64,000 nucleotides of DNA from Antedon mediterranea (taxonomy: Eukaryota; Echinodermata; Crinoidea; Comatulida; Antedonidae), in contig NC_092672.1 in the NCBI RefSeq assembly GCF_964355755.1, forward strand, positions 38,250,501 through 38,314,500, read 5' to 3'. The notes below the pieces were generated by a model, which had not been told where the DNA came from, did no database searches, and was given only the letters and a program-made list of their open reading frames with translations. The stretch's first letter is position 1; each line of letters begins with the position of its first letter. Shown one piece after another: positions 22,975 to 35,400 of this stretch. The position numbers and the translations under genes are program-made.

Positions 22975-23114
22975 TAAGCTCCGTCTACACTAACTAACTT
23001 TATGTGGAAAAAAAATATGGACATGATATATCACTACCATATTTGGGATCACTACACATTTGGACACCCTTTTTTTTTTTTGTCAAACTAGTTTGATATT
23101 GTAGACAAAGCTTT
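22975..23114. repeat. Palindromic MITE, copy 2
   Basis: Begins taagctccgtctacact and ends gtagacaaagcttta, with the atatgg..atatcactaccatat core. It lies between the convergent 3' ends of RPLP0 and GUSB-1. Confidence 0.65.
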
Positions 23115-23288
23115 ACACTATACAAGTTGGTGCATGGTAAACAATATATTGAAATTTGCCCAGCTACTGTAAAACAAAAATAGCACCTCTACTTCATAGC
23201 TGAATCCACATTTATGGAAGACATATCTGATACATTCCATTTTGGTAAATATTGCTAGCAAATTGTATACAACTCTTGTTGCGTTCCC

Positions 23289-26200
23289 TTAATTGTTTCT
23301 GTATAAAGCACTTGGTTTCTCGCATGTACCAAAGAGAACATTGCATATTTGGTGATATCGTTGTTTAACAATCCAGGCAGCAGATTTTGGTTGTCTCTGC
23401 CTCGTTAAAATTCCTTTTTTGTTCCCTCCCACTCTTGTTGTACCTGAAAGAGATTCAATAGTGCTAATATAGAAACTTTGTTTTGTACACTTGGTTGGTA
23501 TGCACAGCTTTCCCTATTTTTAAACCACAGAATATGTGTAGTTTTGCAATACATTGTATTTGAGTCATTTCTTACTACTGCACTTACTTTGCACTGTCAT
23601 GAAATCAGCAAAGTTCCATATCATCTCTCCCACTAAGAACTCATTCTTAACTTCATCAAACACTTTAAAGTATTCTCTTAACAGATCTATCTGGTACTCC
23701 TCACTAAACATCATAGGAGGATCCTAAAACAAAGAACCATATTTCTCATATACTTTTCGTTTGTTTCTGATTTTAAATCAACCCTAACCCATACTTCAAA
23801 TTTGTTACGATGCTATTGTTTGTTAAGCTTATGGCTAACACTATCAAATTAGTTTTACATAAAAAGTGTGATGTGCCATATATGGTTGCATAACATTTTT
23901 TTGTCCCATAAAGTTTTATAGTGTAGACAGAGCTTTAGACTTCTTATTTGTGTATCTTTGGACCCCAAACCAAAATGTGATTATTTACCATGTGAATACC
24001 AGTTATTGCGTCTGCGCCATATTCTGTCTGTATGACTGGTCGTTGGTATTTATTAAACCAACCTCTGAGACTGTCGTTCGTTTGGTAGTGTATGACCTCT
24101 AAATGACCTGGGTCACTATACCAAGAATAGTATGTATTGATGCACACAACATCGACATACTTGACCTGAAAACAAAAATAGCAACTGTAAATAAACAATC
24201 TCATAATTTCTATTGTGGATACAGTAGTCATTTTGGTTAAACAATTTGTATTACAAGACTGTACCATCAAACATTTTTTTTTAAGCTTATACCAAAATGT
24301 TAAAATTACCACTTGATCTATATCTGGCTGGCTTCCGCCTCCTATTACAAAGGTCACAGGTCGAGTACTGTCCAGTGTTCTTGTGTATTCAATAACAGTC
24401 CTGTAAAATGAAATGTAATATCAAGTAGTTCAGAATGCATTTGCAGTATGCAGTATTTGCAAGACAATTCTGAAAACTTCATTTTCAGAATTTCACTGAA
24501 CAATAGACACGTTTCTTGCTCGCGACCAATCAGAAATAGTGGGTATAGATTTGTAAACAAACCGAACACCTCTCGCCTAGTGCGTGTTGAAGCATAGCGA
24601 AATGGCGACTGCCGAGTGCTTTTGTTGCAAGGTGCATCATAAATGTTGTATATTTTGGATAAATCGTGAATTTAACTACACAAAATCACTGAATAATATT
24701 CCTGTTTTTAATGTGCTCGTGCCTCTCCGCCCGCCCGGTGGCGTTGCCTGATGCAGTACTTCGTCTACTAGGGCTAGGAGGCTTGGGTGTCTGTTTAAGC
24801 GCCAAAGAACATCACATAATACATGGAAGATGCAATAGGAGCATGAAGAAGAATGAAAGATAATAATTAATATATTTACGCAACATTTGTAAATAAAATC
24901 AACAGTTAACATGTATTAAATGCACCGTAACTAATATATATGTGTCAAACCAAAAATGACAATACATAAATAAAGTCGATGATTCTGAACCAAATGCCTA
25001 AATAATTCTAAAGTGAATATAAAACATAAGTTTAGAAAATAAATAACATCCTTACCACGCCATTCCATCAAAAGGCTAGTTTTAACGATTGCTTTTTAAG
25101 ATGATCATCTCTCAGTTCTCCCATGCTTTAACATACCTCTCGCTGTGTTTGTTTACCATTGTATACCCACTAAAAGGTCAAACTGACGGTGACCTCGCGA
25201 GCGCAAAACGTGTCTATTGTTCATCCAGAAATACTGTACTTTCCATTTAGTTCATACTCACTTGAAGTAAGGCCCAGATTCTACCCGTTTTGAATTGGGC
25301 TCATTTGCGACTGACCACATAACTACTGAAGGATGGTTCTTGTCCCTGGTCACAAGCTCTTTCATGACATCAAGGTGGTGTGCTAGAGAAATGTTGCTAA
25401 AGTTTTCTTTTCTGTGAAAACATGGTTTGTTTGAAAATTACATAGCTCCAAAGGGTTCCAAAGTACGATTTGGTGCCTCAGTAAGTGTATTTATATACAG
25501 TATTAATACTCTACATTCCCCTCCCAAACCTTTCCATGAAACTATTTTTTCTCGATAAACTCACTTACTCCTTGATACCAACTCCGGGGCTTTCGTCGAT
25601 GACAACGATACCATGTCGATCACAGAGGTCCATGATCTCTTCTGCATATGGGTAATGACTTGTACGGAACGAATTGATACCTAACCACTTCATCAGGTTG
25701 ATGTCTTTGATCATTATAGGATAGTCCAAACCTTTACCACGAATCTAAAAGCATTAATTGACGATAGTGTCATTTAGGTTTGTTGGCTGTGCTGTAGTAT
25801 TCCTATTATAAGTGTTTCTCAACTGATTTGTGTCATATAGGGTCTATATCCTCCAATAAAAAGTTCCAGCTCATCTGGGGAAAGCTGCCATTTTGAATTT
25901 TTTAAATGGCCACCATAAAATACAGATTTTTGCTCATATATCGGCTTCTACATCTGATGTAAGGATATGCTTTTGGTGGCAAAGTATATGTTTTGAGGGT
26001 CAAGGAATCCAAATACTGTTTGTTTTCATGAATTTATGAGGTTTATTGTCTTGAATCAATTCTTTAATCAAACATGTCTTGTTTTTGAATACTTACATCA
26101 GCATCCTCATGTTTGCCAACTCCAAGAAAGTAAAATGGCTTGTCGTTTATCAGAAACTTGGTCTTTGTGACCTCAACTGTACGGATACCAACAGTTAAAT

Positions 26201-28652
26201 CATAGGTATCTTCACTAACACCATCTGTCACCTTAACCTTTGAAAAAGAGTTTACAGAAATCATTTTCAAAATACAGTAGAAGTATATTAAAGAGATACT
26301 CTTGGGACCAAACAAAGGTTGCCTTTTGTCTCTTATAGTGGTTGGATGCAGTGTTAAAATGTATATTAGCTAGCCCTTGTATATTAGCTAGCCCTTGTTC
26401 ACAGAAAAGATATGTCCAGAGGAGGGATTCTATTGTAATTCCAAAATGTTACCTGTATACAGCGATTTGTCATTTTTTTTTTTCAGTCGTTTTTACAGTT
26501 GAATTGCTAAGAATAGTTTTTTTAAAAAGTAATTTCTATTTACTGTGAGAGTGTACAGGTAAGCTGGACGGTCACTCATTGTGTATGGCCACCAGAAGTT
26601 GGCATTTGAGACATTCAATTGACCACTTGGCTTAAGACATTTGGCTACTTCAATTTCATCTGCATCACTTAAACTGATGCTGTAGTTGACTGATGAATTT
26701 ATCCCTTTAACAGTGATGTTGTAGTTTACTATACCTTAAAAAAAATGTGTACCAATTAAATTGGTGTTACTAAAATTTCGTCATTTCATTGGACAATTGT
26801 TGGTCACATGGTGCGCAATAGTACGTACTATTTAACGATTGTTATATGTATAATATTACTTTTTTTTGTGCATATTTTATATGCCATAATATTTTTTTAT
26901 TTAATAAGAGGACATTTTGGACCTAACAAAGTGTGCCCTTATTAGGGGTCTCCCATGAATAGAGATGTTTTAAAGAAGTGGTCCTTAGACTGTATAAGAT
27001 ACCTGTAGTTCCAGATATCTTTGTGGTAACTGTGATGTCATCAATATAAATCATAGGTGCTGTGTATAGTTTAACTGGCCGTTGAATGCCTGCATAGTTG
27101 AAAAAGTCCATCTGAAGATTTTGTACAAAGTAGCCTTTTGGATAACTAACAAAAAAATGTATACTTAATATTAAAATTGAAAATAGGATTACAAGAAAAG
27201 CAGCAACCATAGTACCAAACACCCACACTAAAACTACCAACTTAAAGCTTACTTAAAGGTTTGCCATCCAGATTAAGCACGCACCTAAGAACTTCTGGGT
27301 ACCTTAAAGTCATTTTATATTTTTACTCCACCCATTCTTATTCTTGACACTAACCGACAAGCAATTTTACTTTCTTGGAGTTGGCAAACATGAGGATGCT
27401 GATGATATATATGTATATGATTTGATACTTACCGATTGCCAGGTTTTGGGTAAGTGACTGAACCAGGCGGTAGTGTGTGAGGGCTAAGAGTATTATTTAT
27501 TGCAACAGTTAATCGATTTCTAGATCCAAAGTTTAACTTGCCCGTAACCTCTGCTTGAAATGGAAGATGCCCACCGTTGTGGGTTACAAGTTGCTTTCCA
27601 TTCAGCCACTGGAATAAAAAAATAATTTTTGTTGCTAGAATTCAATAATTGTAGGCCTACTATGCATGTTTATTGTTCATCCAACATACTTTAATTTTAA
27701 GCCTTAGGCTCTGTCTACACCATCAAACTTTGTGTGACAAAAAATGTGATGTGCCCATATATGGACATGATGATGTCATATCACTACCATATTTGGGCAC
27801 ATCACACTTTTTTTTTGTCGAACTAGTTTGATAGTGTGGACAGAGCTTTACTCACTACAATGGTATAATAATGAGCACTTTCAAATTTAACAAATATTCT
27901 CTGCTTTATTGCTTTCCAACTTTTTGGAGCAATAAAGTTCTTCTCATACCACACCCAACCGACAAAGTCCCGCAATGTTCGGTTTTGAGTGATGTCATTG
28001 AAACTGGACGGAACTGGCATGTCAATGACTGGACCCGTCTGAAAGAAAAATTAATAAATTAAGGATTAAATGACTGTAATATAGTGTTTTAAACAAATTG
28101 TACTTAGGTACTTACTCTACCTGCGAATTTGTTCTCATAAGTACTTGTAATAAAGTACAATGAGAGCAAACATTTGACCAATCAGAGCAGGTAAAAAATA
28201 AGTTACCTCCTTACATTGCCAATCATAAGTAAAAGAGAATGGGTCTTTGTTGAATTGAGGAACCTAAAGTATATTACTATATTATTTTATAATTTTCTTT
28301 GTTAAGCCATACTTAATTCATAGATATTCCCATTGACCATGGATTAATGCATATTTACTAATCCACGCATTGACTAATAGTAATACCATCGTTCTGTACT
28401 GTTACACAGTGGATAGCATAATTTAGTGCATAGCAGCCTCGCCGGTAGGCCTACCTTAGCAAGAGATTCTGAATACCACATTTCTTTAAAACCCAAGTTG
28501 CGTTCCTCAGAGGTATCTGCCCTGAATTGCCATATTCCACAAAGTTCTTTAACTTCACGAGATTCTGTATCTTTTGTATAAAGCATGCAGTGCGATTTTA
28601 AAACGTAAACAATAACAAACTGAATCGTGTAACTCCAACGAGGATTCATCAT
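23289..28652 (-). CDS. GUSB: Beta-glucuronidase, gene 1 of a tandem pair, twelve exons
   Basis: Exons (minus): 28652-28455, 28038-27856, 27608-27433, 27145-27003, 26734-26544, 26237-26097, 25744-25569, 25411-25262, 24400-24310, 24165-23989, 23723-23588, 23443-23289. All phases close, giving 638 aa (human 651). A hydrophobic N-terminus (about residues 8-24) fits a signal peptide for a lysosomal hydrolase that removes glucuronic acid from glycosaminoglycans. The fold order is jelly roll ([26 protein letters not shown]), immunoglobulin-like domain, then TIM barrel with HYPYAEEI and DESPGVG. The catalytic acid/base is the Glu of SVANEPNS (exon 8) and the nucleophile the Glu of IQTEYGAD (exon 10). 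[10 protein letters not shown] follows, then [18 protein letters not shown], whose N-x-K pair recognises the glucuronate carboxylate. All key residues are present, so it should be active. Confidence 0.95.
23826..23937. repeat. Palindromic MITE, copy 3
   Basis: In the GUSB-1 exon 10/11 intron. Degenerate left end aagcttatggctaacactat, clear right end tagtgtagacagagcttta. Confidence 0.6.
24498..25222. mobile_element. TIR element in GUSB-1 intron, 0.73 kb
   Basis: The left end gaacaatagacacgttt and right end aaacgtgtctattgttc are perfect inverted repeats. The next bases (cttgctcgcg / cgcgagcgca) continue with mismatches. It sits between exons 8 and 9 of GUSB-1 and has no coding capacity. Confidence 0.6.
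27706..27851. repeat. Palindromic MITE, copy 4
   Basis: ttaggctctgtctacaccat at the left and gatagtgtggacagagcttt at the right. It ends within a few bases of the exon 2 donor of GUSB-1 (exon ends at 27856), so the insertion nearly touches the splice site. Confidence 0.7.
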
Positions 28653-29473
28653 CTTCGCTGTTTTCTTTGTTTATATCCTTTACGCGATCAATCCCAATTA
28701 AATTGAGGGCGCTATAGCAATAAGATTAGTTCGGTATAAGTCTCAAAGTAAGTAAATTAAAAAATATTTACAATTGAAATGAATTTGAACGGTTTCGGCT
28801 TACAACAAATAAATAGAACTTTAAACTACATGGTGAAACTATCCCCCGTCGGACATCATCCCGGTATTTCTAGAACTGGTTTTAGGGGTTGGTAAAAAAC
28901 TAAACCCCGCCGGACACCATTCAATGAATTATTTATTCGGTCAACCTGTGGTACGTTTCATTAGAACATAGAAATAAGTTGAGAAAGAATTAGTCGTAAT
29001 ATCAACGTGACCCTGTGGGCGTAGTCTCATTTTTTATTTAAATCATTGTAACGTTACACATAAAACACTAGGTATGTCTATATGCCCCTATTATAACCAA
29101 ACGAGTATTGACATTTATTAACAAATAGTACAGTATCTTAATTAAATAACGAACCATTCATAAATTGAATGCTGCATAATTACAACAATTCAATTTACAA
29201 TTTAAATTAATGTCTGAACATAATTATACAAAACATAATAGGCCTACAAATAACAGATTTATTAATTCATTATTAGAAAAAGACCGACGTGAATACTCTT
29301 ATTCGATAATCCAAAAAACCTGTTAATACTCGTGTATTCATGTATTATAATGTACATGTATCAATCGAATTTATTTGAATCACGATTGAATACAAGGTTT
29401 TTTGTACGCGAGCGTAAAATGGGTGTGACGTTACAAGAAGCGCGATATTTAAATCGTTTGCTACATGTTTTCT
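28653..29473. other. Spacer between the two GUSB genes
   Basis: About 820 bp holding the promoter of GUSB-1 and the 3' UTR of GUSB-2, which are transcribed in the same direction. Two short copies of a ccccg(t/c)cggacatcat-like sequence occur near 28850 and 28905. I recognise no specific element. Confidence 0.5.
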
Positions 29474-32400
29474 TTAGTTAGCATTTTTGCATTTTGATTG
29501 ACAGTAAGTTTGATCTGCTGACTCGGCAGTCGTTGAGTTGCCAATTTGGTGGTACCGTTGTTTAATGATTTTTGCAACTGATTTGGGTTGCCTCTGCCTG
29601 GTCAGTATTCCTTTTGTGTTACCACCAGCCAACTTGGTGCCTGAAAATAAAACATGATTAAAGTAGTAGTACTAACTTCTTAGAAATGTATACTAAGTTT
29701 GTGGCTACAGAATTTATATCAGAAATCGACCATTATTTAGTGATACTTTAGAATGAGTACGTACTTTGGTGCGTCATAAAGTCTGCAAAAACCCAGACCA
29801 TCTCCCCAACCAAGAATTCACGTCTGAGCTCATCAAACACTCTGAAATACTCTTTTAAGAATTCCTCCTGGTACTCTTCACTAAACATTACTGGTGGGTC
29901 CTAAACAAAGTATATGTAGGCCTACATATTATTATAAACATCACAGGCACAGAATAAAATCTAAACCCTCCGGCGATATACTCATGAAATGTAATTAATT
30001 TATTTGAAACAATACAGATGAGGAAATCTAATGAGAATAATAAAAAGTCGCCCCAAAACCGAGATTCTAACCCGGAACTTCTGTTTAGTTACCACTGTCT
30101 GTAGTCTGAGAAACCTGCCATGCCATGTTGAAAATCGGTAAAGGATGCGCCTCGCGGATAAAATCCGGACATTTAAGATGTTGGCCTATATAAAAAAAAT
30201 CTCGCGTTGACCCTTTCAGTTTTTTCCTAATACCTCTCGCGCCCTACAGGCTTATTCGCACTAGAGTCGTCAACTGTATGATATACATTGTCAGCGTGGC
30301 CTGCTTATTTTTACCGTATGAAATCCAGCAATGCAACCAGCACCATATTCTGCTTGGATGACCGGTCGTTGGTACATATCGAACCATTCTCTCAGGTTTG
30401 CCTCCGCCTGCTTGTAAATTACGTCCAAATGTCCATCATCGCCGTACCACGAATAATACGTGTTCATACAAATTACATCTCCATATTTGGCCTATTTTTG
30501 AAAAAAAAAAAAAGAAGTAAATACAAGATATAATACCTATAAACAAATTAATATTTTAAATTAATGTTTTATTAATGTAAAATGTACGCTTTATTAGTAA
30601 CATCAAAATTGCTCACTGCTTGGTCAAACCTTGCTTTTAAATCTCCTCCAGTTACCAAGGTGACGGGCCTGGTGCTGTCCAATAATTTCGTGTATTTGAT
30701 AATATTCCTAATAGAAAATATAATAATTAGTTAAATTAGAAGGTATGAGGTGCAAATAGTGCATTATTTGACTAAATTATTTATATTATAAAATGTACAC
30801 TATAAACACATTTGTCACCTCTCCGTAATAATAAAATATGTATTTATTAACCCTCACTTCATATAAGGCCCAGCTACCGCCAGTGTTGAGTTGGGCTCAT
30901 TTGCTACAGACCACATCACAACACTTGGATGGTTCTTGTCTCTGCTTACAAGCTCTTCCATTACAGAAATATGATTATAAAATGAGATGTCGCCAAAGTT
31001 TTCAGCTCTATGAAAGAAAAGTTAGAATATCCCTGGATGAGATAATTATTTTGATTGTATTGTTTACTACTGGTTTTTTTCTGAATCTCTTCTTTGGTTC
31101 CTTATTTTTTTTTATTGCAAGGGCGTACGCGCAGCTGCTGCGCAACGCAAGTGTCATGATTGGTCTGTAAGTGGGAATTGAACCAGCCAATGGCAAGAGT
31201 TCAGCCTGCACACTAGGAGATACTTTTGTATTTGTAGGTTGGAGATGAGTATATTACTTCTTCATTCCGACAGCAGTAGACTCATCAATGACCACGATAC
31301 CGTGCTCATCACAGAGGTCTAGTATCTCCTCTGCATACGGGTAATGATTGGTACGGAACGAATTGATTCCTAACCATTTCATCAGGTTGATGTCTTTGAC
31401 CATTATTGGATAATCAAAACCTCTTCCACGAATCTAAAAGTAATAATGAGTACTGTATAGCGTAAAAGATGGATTTACCAGGGCTTAAAGGTTTTTACGC
31501 TTCGAATACGTGTACCAAACCTGTTGTAAAATTGTATCATTATTATTGGCTTAGTCTATTTTAATATGTTAACGCACGCTATAAGCCGTTTTCCAAAAGG
31601 CGAATTTATTCGTGCGAATCAAACGCGTTTGCTTCACATGCGTTTCGTGAAACAGTACGCGATGTGTAACCAATCAGAGCCCAGCAATGTTCAATTCGCG
31701 TGAATAAATTCACCCAATGAAAACAGAGAGTATTATTACGTCAGCATCCTCGTGTTTGCCAATTCCAAGAAAGTAAAACGGTTTATCGTTTATCAAAAAC
31801 TTTGTTTTATTCAACTTCACTGTTCGAATTCCCACGGGTAGATCGTAAACATCAAAACTCGTCTTGTCTTCAACTCTGACCTTTAATTATGATAATTCAA
31901 ATAATAATAACATAATAATATAAGTAGACCTACATATTACATACATAATTATAATAACATACATATTGCCATTGTTTGTTGTTTTTTAGATTTTTATTGA
32001 CGACAAAGCAACAAACAAAAATCAAGGATGTCCTTGAAAAAAATCAGCGTAGAATAATGCGCGTGTCAACAACCTTGGTGATGATCAAATCTGTTTTGTC
32101 TTTTTATTTACGAATTATTTGCAATTTATCACAAAATTTGCATGTGATACTGAACGAATTAAAGATTGATAATCCGGCTAATTTCTTTTTTAATGATGAT
32201 CATATCATAATCATATCATAATAGAGTCGTCAACTGTATGATATACATTGTCAGCGTGGCCTGCTTATTTTTACCGTATGAAATCCAGCAATGCAACCAG
32301 CACCATATTCTGCTTGGATGACCGGTCGTTGGTACATATCGAACCATTCTCTCAGGTTTGCCTCCGCCTGCTTGTAAATTACGTCCAAATGTCCATCATC

Positions 32401-35400
32401 GCCGTACCACGAATAATACGTGTTCATACAAATTACATCTCCATATTTGGCCTATTTTTGAAAAAAAAAAAAAGAAGTAAATACAAGATATAATACCTAT
32501 AAACAAATTAATATTTTAAATTAATGTTTTATTAATGTAAAATGTACGCTTTATTAGTAACATCAAAATTGCTCACTGCTTGGTCAAACCTTGCTTTTAA
32601 ATCTCCTCCAGTTACCAAGGTGACGGGCCTGGTGCTGTCCAATAATTTCGTGTATTTGATAATATTCCTAATAGAAAATATAATAATTAGTTAAATTAGA
32701 AGGTATGAGGTGCAAATAGTGCATTATTTGACTAAATTATTTATATTATAAAATGTACACTATAAACACATTTGTCACCTCTCCGTAATAATAAAATATG
32801 TATTTATTAACCCTCACTTCATATAAGGCCCAGCTACCGCCAGTGTTGAGTTGGGCTCATTTGCTACAGACCACATCACAACACTTGGATGGTTCTTGTC
32901 TCTGCTTACAAGCTCTTCCATTACAGAAATATGATTATAAAATGAGATGTCGCCAAAGTTTTCAGCTCTATGAAAGAAAAGTTAGAATATCCCTGGATGA
33001 GATAATTATTTTGATTGTATTGTTTACTACTGGTTTTTTTCTGAATCTCTTCTTTGGTTCCTTATTTTTTTTTATTGCAAGGGCGTACGCGCAGCTGCTG
33101 CGCAACGCAAGTGTCATGATTGGTCTGTAAGTGGGAATTGAACCAGCCAATGGCAAGAGTTCAGCCTGCACACTAGGAGATACTTTTGTATTTGTAGGTT
33201 GGAGATGAGTATATTACTTCTTCATTCCGACAGCAGTAGACTCATCAATGACCACGATACCGTGCTCATCACAGAGGTCTAGTATCTCCTCTGCATACGG
33301 GTAATGATTGGTACGGAACGAATTGATTCCTAACCATTTCATCAGGTTGATGTCTTTGACCATTATTGGATAATCAAAACCTCTTCCACGAATCTAAAAG
33401 TAATAATGAGTACTGTATAGCGTAAAAGATGGATTTACCAGGGCTTAAAGGTTTTTACGCTTCGAATACGTGTACCAAACCTGTTGTAAAATTGTATCAT
33501 TATTATTGGCTTAGTCTATTTTAATATGTTAACGCACGCTATAAGCCGTTTTCCAAAAGGCGAATTTATTCGTGCGAATCAAACGCGTTTGCTTCACATG
33601 CGTTTCGTGAAACAGTACGCGATGTGTAACCAATCAGAGCCCAGCAATGTTCAATTCGCGTGAATAAATTCACCCAATGAAAACAGAGAGTATTATTACG
33701 TCAGCATCCTCGTGTTTGCCAATTCCAAGAAAGTAAAACGGTTTATCGTTTATCAAAAACTTTGTTTTATTCAACTTCACTGTTCGAATTCCCACGGGTA
33801 GATCGTAAACATCAAAACTCGTCTTGTCTTCAACTCTGACCTTTAATTATGATAATTCAAATAATAATAACATAATAATATAAGTAGACCTACATATTAC
33901 ATACATAATTATAATAACATACATATTGCCATTGTTTGTTGTTTTTTAGATTTTTATTGACGACAAAGCAACAAACAAAAATCAAGGATGTCCTTGAAAA
34001 AAATCAGCGTAGAATAATGCGCGTGTCAACAACCTTGGTGATGATCAAATCTGTTTTGTCTTTTTATTTACGAATTATTTGCAATTTATCACAAAATTTG
34101 CATGTGATACTGAACGAATTAAAGATTGATAATCCGGCTAATTTCTTTTTTAATGATGATCATATCAAACATGTTTGAGAAACACTGAGAAAGAAATTAT
34201 TTAACCAATGTGTGCTATCAACTATGACATATGGTTCAGAGATATGGGCAATAACAAAGGAACTTGAACAGAAACTTACAACTACTTAAAGAGCAATGGA
34301 AAGAAAGATGATGAACGTATCGCTTCGAGACAGGGTAAATCATACAATCATCAGAAAAACACAGGTGTTACATATATAATGTGGAGAAAGTAAGACAGTC
34401 AAAATGGAGATGCGCTTGGCAAGTGGCAAGATTTCAAGATAATAGATGGACATACAGATTAACAGAATGGCAACCAAGCGTAGGAAAGAGGAAAAGAGGA
34501 AGACAGAAAAGAAGGTGGAGAGATGATCTAACAACATACATTGGAACGGCTGCATGGACTAGGACAGCAAGAATTAGACAGAAATGGAAATGTTATGAGG
34601 AGGGCTTCATTCAACATATGCATGAACTATGCCTAGATAGATATCAAACATGTTATAGACTTTTTCCGTATTGTATAGTTATTAGTATTATTATAGTTAG
34701 CCTTTCATTCAAAAGATAGGGCCTGCTATATTTACCTTAAGAGTATAAAGGTAAGCTGGATGATCACTCATTGTGTACGGCCACCAGAGATTAGCATTTG
34801 GAACAAGTAGTTGACCACTAGCCGTCTGACCAATAGCCACTTCGTGTCCGTCTGCATCCAACAACCGTATCTTGTAGCTAACCATGGATGAACAACCTGA
34901 CCCCTTAACATGAATGACGTAATCGACCACACCTATAAAACATGACATTAGTGATTACGCGCGTGTGCAAAAAATCGTCATAACATTTTTCCGTGGTGGT
35001 CACTGACTAGCAAAAATTGAAGATTTTTGCATAGTTAAAGATGTATTGTCCCCCTGAAAAAATAATTCTTAAAACATTTTTTGTTGAATATTCCATTTTA
35101 ATGTAACACAATAGTTATCTACTTTGACCAAAAATTTGATCTAAAAAAAAAGGATTTACCTGAAAAAATGTAATTTAGAGCAAAAAATTGTCAAATTGAC
35201 TGCCAGCCAATGGATTTTTTTGCTGAATTTAAACATTTATTAGGTGATCATTTAGAATAAAATGATCACCTATTGTTATTGTATAAAATCTTTATTAGGT
35301 GATCATTTAGAATAAAATGATCACCTATTGTTATTGTATAAACACACGAATTAAATTCTAGTTTTTTCATTTTATAAGTGAACAAAATTTTTTTTTTTAT

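Noticed and set aside
30838-31170. 110-codon plus-strand open frame (and its copy at 32798-33130)
   Set aside because: It runs antisense through GUSB-2 exon 8 and adjoining intron. Resemblance to any protein is absent and the exon explains it.
31150-31200. Second B-box-like match (ggttcaattcc, minus strand), repeated at 33110-33160
   Set aside because: No A box at the right distance and no cloverleaf. It is at most a SINE scrap inside the duplicated GUSB-2 block.
34381-34719. Possible host gene encoding a basic 112-aa protein
   Set aside because: The sequence matches the C-terminal pattern of LINE reverse transcriptases and is preceded by frameshifted pieces of the same protein.
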